Assembly (NCBI GenBank): GCA_024404675.1
Contig: JAKSPO010000010.1
Span: 1-62,204, forward strand
Direction of reading: 5' to 3'
Length of the DNA: 62,204 nucleotides
From: Lachnospiraceae bacterium
GTDB lineage: Bacteria > Bacillota > Clostridia > Lachnospirales > Lachnospiraceae
Both the position numbers and the translations under genes were made by a program. Below, piece by piece: positions 19,288 to 27,935 of this stretch (positions within the stretch are counted from its first letter, which is position 1; each line of letters begins with the position of its first letter). The notes beneath the pieces are model-generated. The model did not search any database. It had not been told where the DNA came from and saw only the letters and a program-made list of their open reading frames with translations.

Positions 19288-20136
19288 TTATTTATTCTTA
19301 ATTACGCTGCCATCTTTTCTACGGATGATGAGCTTGTTGGAAGCCTTCTTCTTATCACGGGTCTTAAGACCAAGAGCAGGCTTACCCCAAGGAGTGCTCG
19401 GACCGGGACGACCGATACCACACTTACCTTCACCACCACCATGAGGATGGTCATTCGGGTTCATTACGGAACCACGAACAGTAGGACGAGTTCCCATATG
19501 ACGGGTACGACCAGCCTTACCGATATTGATAAGCTCGTGGTCGATATTGCCAAGCTGGCCAACGGTTGCACGGCATACGATCGGAACCATTCTCATCTCA
19601 CCGGACGGGAGACGAAGGGTTGCGTACTTGCCTTCCTTAGCCATCAGCTGAGCGCTGTTGCCGGCTGCACGAACAAGCTGTCCGCCCTTACCGGGATAAA
19701 GCTCAACGTTGTGAATCATAGTACCAATCGGAATGTTCTGAAGAGGGAGGCAGTTGCCTACTCTTACCTCGGCCTCAGCACCGTTCATAACGGTCTGGCC
19801 AACCTCAAGTCCAAGAGGTGCAAGGATGTATGCCTTCTCGCCGTCTGCGTAGCAGATCAATGCGATGTTAGCGGTTCTGTTCGGATCATACTCAACAGTC
19901 TTAACAACTGCCGGAATGCCGTCCTTCTTTCTCTTAAAATCAATAATTCTATACTGTCTTCTAGAACCACCGCCGATATGTCTTACGGTAATCTTACCCT
20001 GGTTGTTACGACCAGCGGTCTTCTTAAGAGATACACATAAGCTCTTCTCAGGGGTGCTGCAGGTGATTTCTGCGAAATCAGAGCAGGTCATGTTTCTTCT
20101 GGAAGGTGTATATGGGCTAAACTTTTTAATTCCCAT
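19288..20136 (-). CDS. rplB: 50S ribosomal protein L2
   Basis: L2 is needed for subunit association and peptidyl transferase activity. The 282 residues start [20 protein letters not shown] and end in the [20 protein letters not shown] region and the basic tail [14 protein letters not shown], which includes the universally conserved histidine segment. It lies between rplW and rpsS. Confidence 0.98.
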   Translation of the reverse strand: MGIKKFSPYTPSRRNMTCSDFAEITCSTPEKSLCVSLKKTAGRNNQGKITVRHIGGGSRRQYRIIDFKRKKDGIPAVVKTVEYDPNRTANIALICYADGEKAYILAPLGLEVGQTVMNGAEAEVRVGNCLPLQNIPIGTMIHNVELYPGKGGQLVRAAGNSAQLMAKEGKYATLRLPSGEMRMVPIVCRATVGQLGNIDHELINIGKAGRTRHMGTRPTVRGSVMNPNDHPHGGGEGKCGIGRPGPSTPWGKPALGLKTRDKKKASNKLIIRRKDGSVIKNK

Positions 20137-20159
20137 TGTTGTAACTCCTTTCGATTATC

Positions 20160-20459
20160 CTACAGACCAGTGAAGATTTCGATATCTGCGCTGTCTGCTG
20201 TCAACTGTACGATTGCCTTCTTCTTCTGAGCAGTCTTACCAACTACCATACCACGTCTGCGGTTTTTACCGTCAAGATTCATGGTGTTAACCTTGGCAAC
20301 CTTGGTGCCTGCGAACATCTTCTCTACAGCTTCTGCAATCTGATTCTTGGTAGCATCGGGATTAACATAGAATGCGTACTTCTTCTCAGCCATGGAGTTC
20401 ATGCTCTTCTCGGTAACTACCGGCTTCAAAATGACGTCATAATACTTAAGGTCTGCCAT
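20160..20459 (-). CDS. rplW: 50S ribosomal protein L23
   Basis: L23 is the main docking site for trigger factor and SRP at the exit tunnel. The 99 residues include YYDVILKPVVTEKSMNSMAE, KYAFYVNPDATKNQIAEAVE and the KVNTMNLDGKNRRRGMVVGK loop. Its ATG overlaps the rplD stop by one base (TAATG). Confidence 0.97.
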   Translation of the reverse strand: MADLKYYDVILKPVVTEKSMNSMAEKKYAFYVNPDATKNQIAEAVEKMFAGTKVAKVNTMNLDGKNRRRGMVVGKTAQKKKAIVQLTADSADIEIFTGL

Positions 20460-21079
20460 TATGCATACACCTCCTCGATCTTAGCTACAGCATCCTTGGT
20501 GATTACCAGATTGGAATACTTCAGGATATCGTAAACATTAATTGCATTGGATGCTACGGTACGAACCTCAGGAAGGTTTCTTGCGGAAAGGATAACGTTC
20601 TCATCCTTATCTGCGGTAACAATCAATGCCTTGGTAAGAGAAAGCTTGTCAAGTACTGCCTTAACCTGCTTTGTCTTGATGGTCTCGAAGGAAAGATCCT
20701 CCATTACGTAAATCTTCTCTTCTGCAACTCTGGTGGTGAGGGCGGACTTGATAGCGCCTGCCTTCTCCTTCTTGTTCATCTTTACAGAATAATCTCTCGG
20801 CTTCGGTGCAAATACAACACCACCACCGGTCCACTGAGGAGAACGGGTTGAACCCTGACGTGCATGTCCGGTTCCCTTCTGTCTCCAGGGCTTTCTTCCG
20901 CCGCCGCTTACTTCGGCACGGGTCTTTGCGCTCTGTGTTCCCTGACGCTTGTTTGCAAGCTGACTAACAACTGCAAGGTGCATCAAATGGGTATTTACTT
21001 CAACGCCGAAGATGCTGTCATTGAGGTCCATAGTACCTACTGCAGCGCCTTCTTTATTATAAACTTTAACGTTTGCCAT
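20459..21079 (-). CDS. rplD: 50S ribosomal protein L4
   Basis: L4 is an early large-subunit assembly protein and, in gammaproteobacteria, the repressor of the S10 operon. From the ATG at 21079 the protein is 206 residues and contains the RAEVSGGGRKPWRQKGTGHA tunnel loop and SPQWTGGGVVFAPKPRDYSV. The frame is open seven codons upstream, but AAGGAG lies nine bases before this start and it matches the family. It overlaps rplW by one base. Confidence 0.97.
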   Translation of the reverse strand: MANVKVYNKEGAAVGTMDLNDSIFGVEVNTHLMHLAVVSQLANKRQGTQSAKTRAEVSGGGRKPWRQKGTGHARQGSTRSPQWTGGGVVFAPKPRDYSVKMNKKEKAGAIKSALTTRVAEEKIYVMEDLSFETIKTKQVKAVLDKLSLTKALIVTADKDENVILSARNLPEVRTVASNAINVYDILKYSNLVITKDAVAKIEEVYA

Positions 21080-21103
21080 TGATTTATTCTCCTTTCTCAA
21101 GAA

Positions 21104-21739
21104 TTACTTGCCGCTCTTAACGCTTTCCTTAAGAATAACCAGGGACTTCTTAGCTCCGGGAACAGCACCCTTAACGAGGATCATGTTGTTCTCAACATCA
21201 ACACGAACGATCTCAAGGTTCTGTACGGTTACATTAACATTACCCATCTGTCCGGGCATGTGCTTTCCCTTGAAAACACGACCGGGGGTAGTTGCCGGTC
21301 CGTTGGAACCTGCATGTCTGTGGTACTTAGAACCATGTCCCATAGGTCCTCTGGAAAGACCGAATCTCTTGATTGCGCCGGCATAACCCTTACCTTTGCT
21401 TACGCCGCTTGCATCAATCTTGTCGCCTGCGGAGAAGATGTCAGCCTTGATTTCCTGACCAACACTGTACTCAGCTGCGTTCTCGAAACGGAACTCCTTG
21501 AGAAATCTCTTGCTTGCAACATTTGCCTTAGCAAAATGTCCCTTAATCGGCTTATTTACCAGTTTCTCTCTGATGTCACCGAAACCTACCTGTACTGCCT
21601 CGTAGCCATCCTTCTCGGTTGTCTTAACCTGAACAACAGGGCAAGGACCTGCCTGCAATACGGTAACCGGAATGAATGCGCCGTCTTCGTTGAAGATCTG
21701 GGTCATTCCGACCTTAGTAGCCAAAATAGCTTTCTTCAT
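21104..21739 (-). CDS. rplC: 50S ribosomal protein L3
   Basis: L3 reaches the peptidyl transferase centre. The 211 residues start [20 protein letters not shown] and include the [20 protein letters not shown] and [20 protein letters not shown] blocks and the [17 protein letters not shown] end. It is the second gene of the S10 operon, 64 bases after rpsJ. Confidence 0.98.
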   Translation of the reverse strand: MKKAILATKVGMTQIFNEDGAFIPVTVLQAGPCPVVQVKTTEKDGYEAVQVGFGDIREKLVNKPIKGHFAKANVASKRFLKEFRFENAAEYSVGQEIKADIFSAGDKIDASGVSKGKGYAGAIKRFGLSRGPMGHGSKYHRHAGSNGPATTPGRVFKGKHMPGQMGNVNVTVQNLEIVRVDVENNMILVKGAVPGAKKSLVILKESVKSGK

Positions 21740-21803
21740 TTTGTTACCTCCTGTTAAATCTACAGCGGACCCCTTTCAGGGTCATTCTAAATTACAAGAT
21801 GAT

Positions 21804-22121
21804 TTATTTGGTGATCATCTTGATGCCGATAAATACACCGGCAGGCATCTCCAAACGCTGAAGAGCCTCAACGGTCTTCTCGCTCGGATTAATGATATCA
21901 ATCAATCTCTTATGCGTTCTCTGCTCGAACTGCTCACGGGAATCCTTATACTTGTGAGTAGCACGGAGGATGGTGATGATTTCCTTCTTCGTCGGCAACG
22001 GAATAGGTCCGCTCACCTTAGATCCGGTCTTCTTTGCATTCTCCACAATCTTAGCAGCAGATGCATCAATCAACTGATGATCATAAGCTTTCAATGTGAT
22101 TCTCATTACATTGTTTGCCAT
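21804..22121 (-). CDS. rpsJ: 30S ribosomal protein S10
   Basis: S10 is part of the small-subunit head and also NusE, the partner of NusB in antitermination. From the ATG at 22121 the protein is 105 residues, with [20 protein letters not shown] and [20 protein letters not shown]. The ribosome site AAAAGGAGG supports this start over one eight codons upstream. It heads the S10 operon, after a leader of about 280 bases. Confidence 0.97.
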   Translation of the reverse strand: MANNVMRITLKAYDHQLIDASAAKIVENAKKTGSKVSGPIPLPTKKEIITILRATHKYKDSREQFEQRTHKRLIDIINPSEKTVEALQRLEMPAGVFIGIKMITK

Positions 22122-22484
22122 AAAAATAGCGCCTCCTTTTCGCACTTAATAATGGATAAAGTACAACAAGTGGTGCCTGTACACTCAACCGTGTGTTTCC
22201 AGTCTCGGTTAAAAGAATACCAAGCATCGCTGCTTGGTTCTGATACCGTACAACATTCGTTTCACACGTCTTATCTGCCTCAATGGCAGAAAATGTTGTT
22301 AATGGTACAGTGACTTGTCGCCAGAATCAACTCATGACATTCGCTCCACGGAAAACTCAATCTTGCGATTGACAACCTCACGCTTCACAGCTATCACGTC
22401 ACAGCACTATAAACTATAACACACCGGAAATCAAATTGCAAGAAGAAAATTTATTTTTTTGAAAATATTTTTCTTCCCGCAAAA
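22122..22484 (-). promoter_or_regulatory. S10 operon leader region
   Basis: No gene is present. On the minus strand the transcribed leader of about 280 bases can fold into several hairpins: ACCAAGCA GCGA TGCTTGGT with a GNRA loop, CTGCC ATTGA GGCAG, and AACAACATT pairing with AATGTTGT around it. It likely has a role in controlling the operon, but I do not recognise a named leader. Confidence 0.6.
22406..22441 (-). promoter_or_regulatory. two overlapping promoters of the S10 operon
   Basis: Minus-strand TTGATT (22429-22434), 17-base spacer and TATAGT (22406-22411). Seven bases upstream a second set fits equally well: TTGCAA (22436-22441), 17-base spacer and TATAGT (22413-22418). They are offset by exactly seven bases, so two start sites are possible. 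Confidence 0.8.
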
Positions 22485-23225
22485 TCATCTCCAAAGTGGT
22501 CTGAATTCCTTCTGCAATTCCTCCGGAAGCCGCATTCCCTGCACCGTCGTCTTATGGTCAGGACTTGACTTCTTATCATAGAAGCGAACCGTCAGATAAA
22601 CCTTCTCTTCATAAAGAAACAGCTCGTACACCGGATGGTACAAGGCCTCATCCTCGGTAAATGCAATAATCTCTCTTCTCTCCCCGAGATTCTCTGCGAT
22701 CGCACTGCTGTTGACCGATACATCGACATGCGGACTTTCGGCGTATTCTATAAGGATTCGCATCCCCTCCTCGGAAACCCTTACCATATCATCAAAACGC
22801 TTACGATATCTTGTTACCTTATATATAGGAAAGGATTCAAAAAGGCTAAGCCGTTCGCGTTCGGCCTCTGCGTCCTCAGCTTTTACGTAAATATTGCCGG
22901 AGGTGTCCATAATATACTTGCCATTTGCATCGTTTTGTACTTTATAGATTACGGCAACCGGCATACCACCCGAGGAAACGGAGGCGATTCGCTCCCCGAT
23001 CTGCGCACGAATCACATCTGCTACCTGGGAGCCGATATACGCATCCGTCTGCATGTCATTCACGACTTTATAGCGAACGCCGTCGAGTTCAAGCTCGGAA
23101 CCGATTTCGATGAATTTGCCCCTGTCATCCTTCGGTTTCATCGCAAGTGCTGCCCAGATGATTCCGCCGACAAGCACAATCGTGACAGCAAGAAGCAACG
23201 ACCATTTTTTCAAAAACTCAAGCAT
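22485..23225 (-). CDS. hypothetical membrane-anchored protein
   Basis: A 246-residue protein with one N-terminal membrane anchor (about residues 8-29, LLLAVTIVLVGGIIWAALAM) and a soluble remainder rich in beta-strand-like segments, probably outside the membrane. I recognise no family. The start at 23225 gives a gap of four bases after the methyltransferase stop, so the two are probably co-translated. Reading further upstream would overlap that gene. It ends about 40 bases before the S10 promoters, which are therefore in or after its 3' flank. Confidence 0.7.
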   Translation of the reverse strand: MLEFLKKWSLLLAVTIVLVGGIIWAALAMKPKDDRGKFIEIGSELELDGVRYKVVNDMQTDAYIGSQVADVIRAQIGERIASVSSGGMPVAVIYKVQNDANGKYIMDTSGNIYVKAEDAEAERERLSLFESFPIYKVTRYRKRFDDMVRVSEEGMRILIEYAESPHVDVSVNSSAIAENLGERREIIAFTEDEALYHPVYELFLYEEKVYLTVRFYDKKSSPDHKTTVQGMRLPEELQKEFRPLWR

Positions 23226-23229
23226 AATT

Positions 23230-24105
23230 CTACCTTTCCCATCTGCAGGCCGCACCGCACGGAAGTACCAACCCCGTGTCGCTAACCGGAAGTCCGATCT
23301 CATCACCCTTAACCGTTCCGCCGTATTGCGGCACCAGAAGAAGTCCTGCAATGTACGCCATCATCGCCGGCTGCAGTCCGGTTGTATAGGAATTAACAAG
23401 GAAGAAAAGCGGCTCCTCACTGAGTACCTCTGCACAAAGCTTAACAAGCTCGTAGATTGCATCCTCTATCTTCCAGACCTCACCGTTCGGTCCTCTGCCG
23501 TAAGAAGGCGGGTCCATAATAACGGCATCGTAACGGTTGCCTCGGCGAAGCTCTCTTTCGACAAATTTGCGGCAATCATCTACAATATAACGAATCGGCG
23601 CATCGGAAAGTCCGGAAGCTGCCGCATTCTCCTTCGCCCAATTGACCATACCCTTAGAAGCATCTACATGCGTTACCTGTGCACCGGCTGCTGCGGCTGC
23701 AAGCGTAGCACCACCCGTATATGCAAAAAGATTCAGCACCTTAACGGGTCTATCCGGCTGTTCTTCTCTTCTCTTACGAATCAATGAAGAAAACCAGTCC
23801 CAGTTCGCTGCCTGCTCCGGGAAGAGGCCGGTGTGCTTAAAGCTGAAGGGCTGCAGATTAAAGCGAAGACTTCCGTAGGAAATCTGCCATGCCTTCGGCA
23901 GGTTAAAGAACTCCCACTCACCACCGCCTTTGTTGCTGCGGTGATAATGTGCATTCGGCTTCTTCCAGCCGTAATGCTTCCGCTCCGTATTCCAGAGCAC
24001 CTGCGGGTCCGGGCGAATCAGCATATAATCCCCCCATCGCTCTAACTTTTCCTTATCGGAGGTATCGATGACCTCATAATCTTTCCAGCCGTCCGCAATC
24101 CACAT
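23230..24105 (-). CDS. class I SAM-dependent methyltransferase, RlmI/RlmK-like
   Basis: The 291-residue protein has a Rossmann methyltransferase core: SAM-binding NLFAYTGGATLAAAAAGAQV, acidic HVDAS, DDCRKFVERE and the catalytic-type DPPSYGRGPNGEVW. This combination is seen in the RlmI/RlmK group of rRNA cytosine and guanine methyltransferases (Methyltrans_SAM domain), but the N-terminal PUA domain of RlmI is lacking, so the substrate is not certain. It is transcribed from 24158-24186, divergent to pspA. Confidence 0.82.
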   Translation of the reverse strand: MWIADGWKDYEVIDTSDKEKLERWGDYMLIRPDPQVLWNTERKHYGWKKPNAHYHRSNKGGGEWEFFNLPKAWQISYGSLRFNLQPFSFKHTGLFPEQAANWDWFSSLIRKRREEQPDRPVKVLNLFAYTGGATLAAAAAGAQVTHVDASKGMVNWAKENAAASGLSDAPIRYIVDDCRKFVERELRRGNRYDAVIMDPPSYGRGPNGEVWKIEDAIYELVKLCAEVLSEEPLFFLVNSYTTGLQPAMMAYIAGLLLVPQYGGTVKGDEIGLPVSDTGLVLPCGAACRWER

Positions 24106-24157
24106 AACTTTCGCCTCGTATGCCTTCCCGGGTACATTGTCCCAAAATCTTCTATTT

Positions 24158-24186
24158 ATTATATAATAAAGGAAGTAATTTCACAA
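24158..24186 (-). promoter_or_regulatory. promoter of the methyltransferase gene
   Basis: Minus-strand TTGTGA (24181-24186), 17-base spacer and TATAAT (24158-24163). It is divergent from and 27 bases away from the pspA promoter. Confidence 0.75.
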
Positions 24187-24213
24187 GTGTAAATATTTTT
24201 TACCCTTTACTAC

Positions 24214-24242
24214 TTGACGAACTACCGTAAATATAATAAAAT
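24214..24242 (+). promoter_or_regulatory. promoter of the pspA-like gene
   Basis: Plus-strand TTGACG (24214-24219), 17-base spacer and TAAAAT (24237-24242), about 50 bases before the pspA start codon. Confidence 0.78.
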
Positions 24243-24294
24243 AAGAACTGTCGGGACAACCGAACGAATACGATTTTTTGGAGGAAGAAAGATT

Positions 24295-24993
24295 ATGGGT
24301 ATTTTATCCAGATTCAAAGATATTATGTCTGCGAATATCAATGCACTTCTTGATAAGGTAGAAGATCCGGAGAAGATGATTGACCAGTGCCTTCGCAATA
24401 TGAACAACGACCTTGCTAAGGTCAAGCAGGAGACCGCTTCTGTTATGGCACAGGAGAAGGCTTGCAAGCGCCAGGTTGATGATTGCCAGGCTGATATCGA
24501 TAAAATGCAGAGTTTCGCCGTTAAGGCTTTGACCGCAGGCAATGAGGAGGACGCTAAGAGATTCCTTGCTGAGAAGGCTAAGTTCTCTGCTAAGCTTGCT
24601 GACCTTCAGGCTAACTACGCAATTGCTCATGAGAATTCTCAGAAGATGCGCGATATGCATGACAAGCTCTCTTCCGATATCAAGGAGCTTGAGGCAAGAA
24701 AGGAAACCATTAAGGGTAAGCTTGCCGTAGCAAAGGCACAGGAGAAGATCAACCAGATGACCTCCAGTGTTACAAGCGCTAACAACTCCATCTCCAGCTT
24801 CGAGCGTTATGAGGCTCTTGCTAACAAGAAGCTCGACAAGGCACAGGCTGTTGCTGAGCTGAATGCATCCAATCCTACTAACTCTATCAAGGATCTTACT
24901 GCTAAGTATGTAAACGATCCGAACGTAGATGCTGAGCTTGAAGCACTCAAGGCAAGCCTTGGAATGAACATTCCGACTGAATTGCCGCAGTAG
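24295..24993 (+). CDS. pspA: PspA/IM30 family phage shock protein
   Basis: PspA/IM30 (LiaH in Bacillus) assembles into ESCRT-III-like polymers that protect and repair the cytoplasmic membrane. The 232-residue protein is almost wholly helical and coiled coil and starts MGILSRFKDIMSANINALLD, followed by EDPEKMIDQCLRNMNNDLAK, the family signature. A GGAGG lies nine bases ahead of the ATG at 24295; an upstream in-frame start would run through the promoter. It has its own promoter and terminator and lies ahead of a DUF4364, NfeD and SPFH gene series that also concerns membrane integrity. Confidence 0.93.
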   Translation: MGILSRFKDIMSANINALLDKVEDPEKMIDQCLRNMNNDLAKVKQETASVMAQEKACKRQVDDCQADIDKMQSFAVKALTAGNEEDAKRFLAEKAKFSAKLADLQANYAIAHENSQKMRDMHDKLSSDIKELEARKETIKGKLAVAKAQEKINQMTSSVTSANNSISSFERYEALANKKLDKAQAVAELNASNPTNSIKDLTAKYVNDPNVDAELEALKASLGMNIPTELPQ

Positions 24994-25009
24994 TTTTACA
25001 GGTATTCAA

Positions 25010-25040
25010 GGGCTGTTGTACGATGTGCAACAGCCCTTTT
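25010..25040 (+). terminator. terminator after pspA
   Basis: Hairpin GGGCTGTTG (25010-25018) and CAACAGCCC (25028-25036), followed by TTTTCT. Confidence 0.88.
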
Positions 25041-25072
25041 CTGCTGATTATGTATGAAAAGGAGCCCTTACC

Positions 25073-25627
25073 ATGCAGCCCGAAGCACTGATGCTTTACA
25101 AACTGATCGTTTTATATATTCTGGACCGCGTTGATTTTCCTATGACCAATTCGCAGCTTGCGGACTTTATCACCGAGAAGGAGTATACCAATTATTTCAA
25201 TGTACAGCAGGTGCTTAACGAGTTAGTGGACGATGGGTACATCTCCCTGCAGGAGGCCGCCAAGAACAGCTACCTCTACCGGATCACCAAGGATGGTAAG
25301 GAGACACTCTCCTTTTTCTACAAAAACATCTCCCGTAATATCCGCGACGATATCGATATGTTCCTCACCGAGAAGCAGTACGCACTCCGCGAGGAGGTAT
25401 CCAACATTGCCGACTATTACGAATCGAAAACCAACGAGTATGTCTGTGAGCTTAAGGTCATCGAGCGTGACACCGTCATCATCGAGATCCGGCTTACAGT
25501 ACCTACAGAGGACAATGCCAAGACCATATGTGCGCACTGGCGCCAGAATAACGCCGACATCTACGCATATGTGATCAACGTTCTGCTCAGTAACGGCAGC
25601 GCTCCCGGTGGGGAGGATCGCAGCTGA
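25073..25627 (+). CDS. DUF4364 family protein
   Basis: The 184 residues match the clostridial DUF4364 family: an N-terminal winged-helix-like part (LYILDRVDFPMTNSQLADFI, VLNELVDDGYISLQ, YLYRITKDGKETL) and a beta-rich C-terminal domain. The winged helix suggests a DNA-binding regulator, but no function has been shown. It follows the pspA terminator and precedes the nfeD-SPFH pair by 32 bases, so its tie to the envelope-stress genes is by position only. Confidence 0.82.
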   Translation: MQPEALMLYKLIVLYILDRVDFPMTNSQLADFITEKEYTNYFNVQQVLNELVDDGYISLQEAAKNSYLYRITKDGKETLSFFYKNISRNIRDDIDMFLTEKQYALREEVSNIADYYESKTNEYVCELKVIERDTVIIEIRLTVPTEDNAKTICAHWRQNNADIYAYVINVLLSNGSAPGGEDRS

Positions 25628-25659
25628 GCGACACTTAATTAAGAAGGAGGTATACTGTT

Positions 25660-26094
25660 ATGGACATCTGGTTCTGGCTTGTGATGCTTGTGCTTTTGCT
25701 CGCAGTAGAAGCTGTAACGCTCTCGCTTACGACCATCTGGTTCGCATGCGGCGCCCTTGTTGCACTGATCCTAAGCCTCTTCTGTGACAAGCCGGTTGTG
25801 GAGGGAATCGTCTTTCTCGTCATTTCCCTGCTGCTTCTCTTAACGCTTCGCCCGTCAGCACTGCGCCGCTTCAACAACCGCCGTGCTCGCACAAATGCGG
25901 ACTCCGTTCTCGGACGCACCGTGCTCGTGAAGACGAAGGTCGATTATGAAAGTAACTCCGGCCGTGTAACCATTGGCGGCATGGAATGGGCAGCAAGAAG
26001 CCTTTCCGAGCATATGAGCTTCGCACCCGGTTCAAAAGCAACCGTGGACCACATTGAAGGTGTAAAACTGATTATTAAACCCAAGGAGGATTAA
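25660..26094 (+). CDS. NfeD family membrane protein
   Basis: A short NfeD protein of 144 residues. Two or three membrane segments occupy residues 2-24, 26-42 and 48-66, followed by an OB-fold-like C-terminal domain (GRTVLVKTKVDYESNSGRVTIGG split across residues 87-110). NfeD proteins are usually encoded next to a stomatin or flotillin and are thought to help form membrane microdomains. This one lies three bases before the SPFH gene. The long serine protease part of full-length NfeD is absent, as in the short class. Confidence 0.85.
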   Translation: MDIWFWLVMLVLLLAVEAVTLSLTTIWFACGALVALILSLFCDKPVVEGIVFLVISLLLLLTLRPSALRRFNNRRARTNADSVLGRTVLVKTKVDYESNSGRVTIGGMEWAARSLSEHMSFAPGSKATVDHIEGVKLIIKPKED

Positions 26095-26097
26095 ACC

Positions 26098-27075
26098 ATG
26101 ATTCATTTTCTTGATACCGAAGTAAGCAAGCTGCCCGATAATGCATATATCTGGATTGCCCTCGGCGTATTGCTTCTCATTCTCTTCATCTCCACCTGCC
26201 TGAAGGTTGTACCGCAGGCAAATGCCTACATCGTTGAGCGACTCGGCGGCTACCAGGATACCTGGGGCGTTGGTATTCACTTAAAGCTTCCCTTCTTCGA
26301 TCGCATCGCACTGCGCATCCTTCTTAAGGAGCAGGTAGTTGATTTCCCGCCGCAGCCCGTTATCACAAAGGATAACGTTACGATGCAGATTGATACTGTC
26401 GTATACTTCCAGATCACTGACCCGAAGCTTTATGCTTACGGTGTGCAGAATCCGATGATGGCAATCGAAAACCTTACCGCTACTACCCTTCGTAATATCA
26501 TCGGTGACCTCGAGCTTGATGAGACCCTGACCTCCCGTGAGCTGATCAACGGCAAGATGCGTGTCTCCCTCGATGAAGCTACCGACCCTTGGGGTATCAA
26601 GGTGAACCGTGTTGAGCTGAAGAACATCATGCCGCCGGCTGCTATCCGTGATGCCATGGAGAAGCAGATGAAGGCTGAGCGTGAACGTCGTGAGTCCATC
26701 CTTATCGCAGAGGGTGAGAAGAAGTCCACCATCCTTGTTGCCGAAGGTAAGAAGGAATCCGCAATTCTGGAAGCTGAGGCTGAGAAGGCTGCCGCAATCC
26801 TTCGTGCAGAGGCTAAGAAGGAAGCAACCATCCGTGAGGCAGAAGGTCAGGCAGAAGCAATTCTTCGTGTCCAGAAGGCTAACGCCGACGGTATCCGTTT
26901 CCTGAACGAAGCTGCTCCCTGCGACCCCGTTCTTCGCCTGAAGAGCCTTGAAGCCTTCGCTAAGGCTGCAGACGGCCGTTCCACCAAGATCATCATTCCG
27001 TCTGAGATTCAGGGGCTTGCAGGTCTTGCAACCGGAATTACCGAGGCTGCCGGCAAGAACAATTTAACCGAGTAA
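26098..27075 (+). CDS. SPFH/band 7 (stomatin-like) membrane protein
   Basis: A 325-residue SPFH-domain protein of the QmcA/stomatin kind. One membrane segment at about 18-38 is followed by the SPFH domain (ANAYIVERLGGYQDTWGVGI through residue 200) and a long Ala/Glu-rich coiled coil at about 195-275, where EAEK/EAKK repeats occur. Such proteins form large oligomeric cages or scaffolds in the membrane. It is coupled to NfeD and ended by the hairpin at 27096. Confidence 0.92.
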   Translation: MIHFLDTEVSKLPDNAYIWIALGVLLLILFISTCLKVVPQANAYIVERLGGYQDTWGVGIHLKLPFFDRIALRILLKEQVVDFPPQPVITKDNVTMQIDTVVYFQITDPKLYAYGVQNPMMAIENLTATTLRNIIGDLELDETLTSRELINGKMRVSLDEATDPWGIKVNRVELKNIMPPAAIRDAMEKQMKAERERRESILIAEGEKKSTILVAEGKKESAILEAEAEKAAAILRAEAKKEATIREAEGQAEAILRVQKANADGIRFLNEAAPCDPVLRLKSLEAFAKAADGRSTKIIIPSEIQGLAGLATGITEAAGKNNLTE

Positions 27076-27095
27076 TCATCATTCTACGAATGTAG

Positions 27096-27138
27096 AAAGG
27101 GTATGAACTATGCGAAAGCATATTTCATACCCTTTTTT
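27096..27138 (+). terminator. terminator after the NfeD-SPFH pair
   Basis: Hairpin AAAGGGTATGAA and TTTCATACCC with inner TATGC/GCATA pairs, followed by TTTTTT. The convergent engB gene ends 77 bases further on. Confidence 0.88.
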
Positions 27139-27214
27139 ATTATGCATTGCTACTACTATAATTTAAGAAAGCTTATGCTTAAGCCGTGCCACTGCATCTA
27201 CTGCTTCTGCTGTT

Positions 27215-27919
27215 CTACGGCGTCTTCTGCACCTGCATCTGCTGTTCTACGGCTTCTCCCGCATCCATTGCATCCACCGCTCCTACGGCTCCTACGGCTT
27301 CTACCGCATCTTTATCCGCCACTTCTGTTGCAGGCGGATAAAGGATCTGCTCCATCACCTGCCAAACCTCGTCATAACCCTGTTTCGTCTCTGCGGACCA
27401 AGGAATCAGGACCTCAGAAGACTTCATCTTCAGTGCTTTACGAATCATCGGGAGCTGCTGCTTCACCTGATTACGACTGAGCTTGTCAGCCTTCGTTGCA
27501 ATCACGACCGGGGTAAATCCCTTTGCGACAACCCACTCATGCATCTGCTTATCTCCCGCACTCGGCTCGTGGCGAATATCCACCAGAAGGAATATCACGC
27601 GAAGCTGCTTCGAGTTTACCAGGTAACGCTCGATCATCTTCCCCCATTTGGCCTGCAGTTCCTTAGAAACCTTGGCATAGCCGTAACCGGGCAGGTCCAC
27701 GAAATAGAACTCCTTGTTTAGCAAAAAGAAGTTGATTGTCTGCGTCTTTCCGGGCTGCGAGGAGGTTCTCGCGAGCGCCTTTCGGTTCACAAGCTTGTTG
27801 ATCAAAGAGGATTTGCCGACATTGGAACGACCGGCAAATGCAAACTCCGGCAACAAATTGGCCGGAAGCTTACTGGTCACACCGCATACGGTTTCCAGAT
27901 CCGCTGACTTGATAATCAT
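27215..27919 (-). CDS. engB: ribosome biogenesis GTPase EngB/YsxC with repetitive C-terminal tail
   Basis: EngB (YsxC/YihA) is a GTPase needed for late large-subunit assembly. The GTPase core is complete: G1 GRSNVGKSS near residue 29, G2 region SSQPGKTQT, G3 DLPGYG and G4 TKAD. The core ends near residue 197. An additional tail of about 35 residues consists of Ala/Val/Asp/Glu repeats (AVEAVGAVGAVDAMDAGEAV) and matches a tandem nucleotide repeat at about 27235-27310. AGGAG lies eight bases before the ATG at 27919. It lies 16 bases after lon. Confidence 0.94.
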   Translation of the reverse strand: MIIKSADLETVCGVTSKLPANLLPEFAFAGRSNVGKSSLINKLVNRKALARTSSQPGKTQTINFFLLNKEFYFVDLPGYGYAKVSKELQAKWGKMIERYLVNSKQLRVIFLLVDIRHEPSAGDKQMHEWVVAKGFTPVVIATKADKLSRNQVKQQLPMIRKALKMKSSEVLIPWSAETKQGYDEVWQVMEQILYPPATEVADKDAVEAVGAVGAVDAMDAGEAVEQQMQVQKTP

Positions 27920-27935
27920 CTCGCTGACTCCTTTC

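Noticed and set aside
18964-20040. A 358-codon plus-strand open frame
   Set aside because: It lies opposite rpsS and rplB, whose sequences are unmistakable. The length reflects the biased codon use of ribosomal genes.
27103-27480. A plus-strand 125-codon frame rich in Leu and Pro
   Set aside because: It is antisense to the repetitive tail and core of engB and begins inside the SPFH terminator.
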